Below are positions 7,185-8,657 of a stretch of DNA of 8,657 bases, piece by piece. The stretch is from positions 1-8,657 of the forward strand of contig CALKVC010000131.1 of assembly GCA_937996595.1 (NCBI GenBank), read 5' to 3'. Source of the DNA: an uncultured Chitinophagaceae bacterium. Lineage in GTDB: Bacteria; Bacteroidota; Bacteroidia; Chitinophagales; Chitinophagaceae. The position numbers and the translations under genes are program-made. How positions within the stretch are numbered: position 1 is the stretch's first letter; each line of letters opens with the position of its first letter. Under the pieces are notes generated by a model. That model had not been told where the DNA came from and did not search any database. It was given only the letters and a program-made list of their open reading frames with translations.

Positions 7185-7207
7185 TTTTGTTATTTCATTT
7201 AACAAAA
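7185..7207. repeat. Perfect 8-bp inverted repeat in the infB-SurA spacer
   Basis: TTTTGTTA and TAACAAAA flank a 7-base spacer. It could form an A/T-rich hairpin or serve as a dyad binding site upstream of the SurA-like gene. No T run follows on the minus strand, so it is not a classic terminator. Confidence 0.55.
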
Positions 7208-7221
7208 TATTGTAGGGCAGC

Positions 7222-7284
7222 GGTTGAAGGGTTTAAAGATTTATATATAAGAAGCAAGCTTCCCAACCCTTAAACCTTTAAACC
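7222..7284 (-). other. Long stem-loop just after infB
   Basis: A 17-base arm (7268-7284) faces a 17-base arm (7222-7238) with three imperfect positions. On the minus strand the core is GGTTTAAAGG against TTTAAACC-type sequence. A smaller hairpin (GAAG-CAAG-CTTC, 7251-7262) sits in the loop. It starts 12 bases after the infB stop. There is no T run after it, so it may be a transcript-end structure or processing signal rather than a standard rho-independent terminator. Confidence 0.5.
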
Positions 7285-7295
7285 ATTAAACTATT

Positions 7296-8607
7296 TTATA
7301 ACGTCCTCTTCACCTCCGTTTCTTCAAATGCCTCTACTATATCTCCTGGTTTAATGTCATTATAGTTCCTTATCACGAGGCCGCATTCCATATTGGATGA
7401 AACTTCTTTTGCATCGTCCCTGTAACGCTTCAGGCTTGCCAGCTCACCGGTGAAGATCACAATACCGTCCCTTACCAGCCTGATGCGGTTGTTGCGGGCA
7501 ATTTTTCCGTCAAGCACATAACAACCTGCCACCGTGGCTTTGTCAAACTTGTATGTTTCCCTTATCTCCACATTGGCCAGTATCTTATCTTCCACACCCG
7601 GTTCAAGCATACCTTCCATGGCGCTCTTGATTTCTTCAATGGCATTATAGATGATGGAGTATAGTTTTATTTCGATTGACTCCGCTTCTGCCAGCCTGTT
7701 TGCCTGCATAGACGGACGAACATTGAAACCGATGATGATCGCATCAGAAGCGTTGGCAAGTGTTACATCACTTTCCGTGATGGCACCAACAGCCTTGTGT
7801 ATCACTTTTATCACAATCTCTTCCGTACTCAGTTTCTGCAATGAATCGCTCAAAGCTTCCACAGAGCCATCCACATCGCCCTTGATAATCACATTGAGTT
7901 CTTTAAAGTTACCCAGTGCCAGCCTGCGTCCGATTTCATCAAGTGTAATATGCTTCTTGGCGCGTATACCCTGTTCACGCAATATCTGGCCGCGTTTATT
8001 TGCCATGGCCCTTGCATCTGATTCATTTTCAAATACCCTGAAAGTTTCACCGGCCTGTGGCGCACCGCTTAAACCAAGTATCAAAACCGGTGTTGACGGC
8101 GGCGCTATATCTACACGCTGGTTACGTTCGTTGTACATGGCTTTCACCTTACCGAAGTACTGGCCGGAAACGATCATGTCGCCCTGGCGCAGGGTTCCGT
8201 TCTGAACTAAAATGGTTGCCACATATCCGCGGCCCTTATCAAGCGAGGCTTCAATAACGGTACCGCTTGCATGCTTGTCGGGATTTGCCTTCAGTTCCAG
8301 AATATCTGTTTCCAGCAAAATCTTTTCCAGCAGCAGGTCAACGTTCATCCCTTTCTTGGCGCTTATTTCCTGGCTTTGGTATTTACCTCCCCAGCTCTCC
8401 ACCAATATGTTCATACCGGCAAGCTGTTCTTTAATTTTTTCCGGGTTTGCACCATCTTTATCCATTTTGTTGATGGCAAATATCATGGGAACACTGGCCG
8501 CCTGCGAGTGAGAAATGGCTTCCCTTGTTTGCGGCATCACCGCATCGTCAGCCGCCACCACAATCACAGCAATGTCAGTTACCTTGGCACCACGGGCACG
8601 CATAGCT
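7296..8607 (-). CDS. infB: Translation initiation factor IF-2, C-terminal 436 residues (5' end cut off)
   Basis: The fragment begins, on the minus strand, at [11 protein letters not shown], which in IF-2 directly follows the G3 motif DTPGHEAFT. G1 to G3 and the long N-terminal region are therefore missing. Counting from that Ala, G4 NKMD is at 46-49 and G5 SAK at 82-84. Domain II (beta barrel, [15 protein letters not shown]) follows, then domain III ([17 protein letters not shown], from about 235) and the C-terminal fMet-tRNA-binding domain from about 330 to the TAA at 7296-7298. IF-2 is the GTPase that places initiator tRNA on the 30S subunit and promotes subunit joining. The truncation is technical: adapter sequence begins at 8608, and the apparent upstream residues MCSSDL are encoded by adapter. 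The gene itself is probably intact in the organism. Confidence 0.97.
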
Positions 8608-8657
8608 AGATCGGAAGAGCACACGTCTGAACTCCAGTCACCAGATCTGATCTCGTA
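8608..8657 (+). other. Untrimmed Illumina adapter (not genomic DNA)
   Basis: From 8608 the plus strand reads AGATCGGAAGAGC and continues through 8641 as the known TruSeq read-1 adapter. Positions 8642-8649 (CAGATCTG) occupy the i7 index slot, and 8650-8657 (ATCTCGTA) are the start of the constant sequence that follows the index. The whole 50 bases fit adapter structure with no mismatch that I can see. The IF-2 reading frame loses homology exactly here. Confidence 0.98.

Noticed and set aside
4193..8609. Plus-strand open frames over the Rieske, hflX, SurA-like and infB genes.
   Set aside because: All are antisense to genes with clear family motifs, and none shows a domain or motif of its own.
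8608..8624. GTG start and residues MCSSDL for infB.
   Set aside because: These bases are Illumina adapter. Genomic sequence ends at 8607, in the middle of the IF-2 G domain.

Overview
The window looks like one end-to-end contig from a Bacteroidota genome, most likely a Chitinophagaceae-type member. The grounds are protein style only: the HflX and SurA-like sequences, the IF-2 C-terminal half, the large HYR/lectin surface protein and the A/T-rich leaders without Shine-Dalgarno sites. No 16S or other taxonomic marker is present. Every gene I can support lies on the minus strand, so transcription runs from right to left.

Right to left: positions 8608-8657 are Illumina adapter sequence, not genomic DNA. 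Next comes the 3' two-thirds of a translation initiation factor IF-2 gene (infB, 7296-8607), cut at its 5' end by the adapter junction. A 185-bp spacer with several inverted repeats leads to a periplasmic SurA-like peptidyl-prolyl isomerase (5743-7110). A hairpin/T-rich terminator separates that from hflX (4450-5643). A small cytoplasmic-type Rieske [2Fe-2S] protein (4039-4401) follows hflX after 48 bp and is probably co-transcribed with it. A 267-bp non-coding stretch then holds partial copies of the 5' end of the next gene, tRNA-Asn(GUU) (3698-3771), which has its own terminator. The left 3.4 kb is a single open frame, a very large secreted adhesin-like protein (1-3374) whose C-terminus runs off the window.

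The right half is housekeeping: translation initiation, ribosome rescue or splitting, and outer-membrane protein folding. The left half is accessory surface biology. The most interesting feature there is the adhesin architecture: three C-type-lectin-like domains are each spliced into the middle of an HYR (hyalin repeat) domain at the same point, and one HYR domain in the same protein is uninterrupted and shows what the unsplit form looks like. The protein also contains a 768-residue internal direct repeat, and the contig ends inside its second copy, which suggests the assembly broke at the repeat. I found no CRISPR array, insertion sequence, phage gene or defence system.
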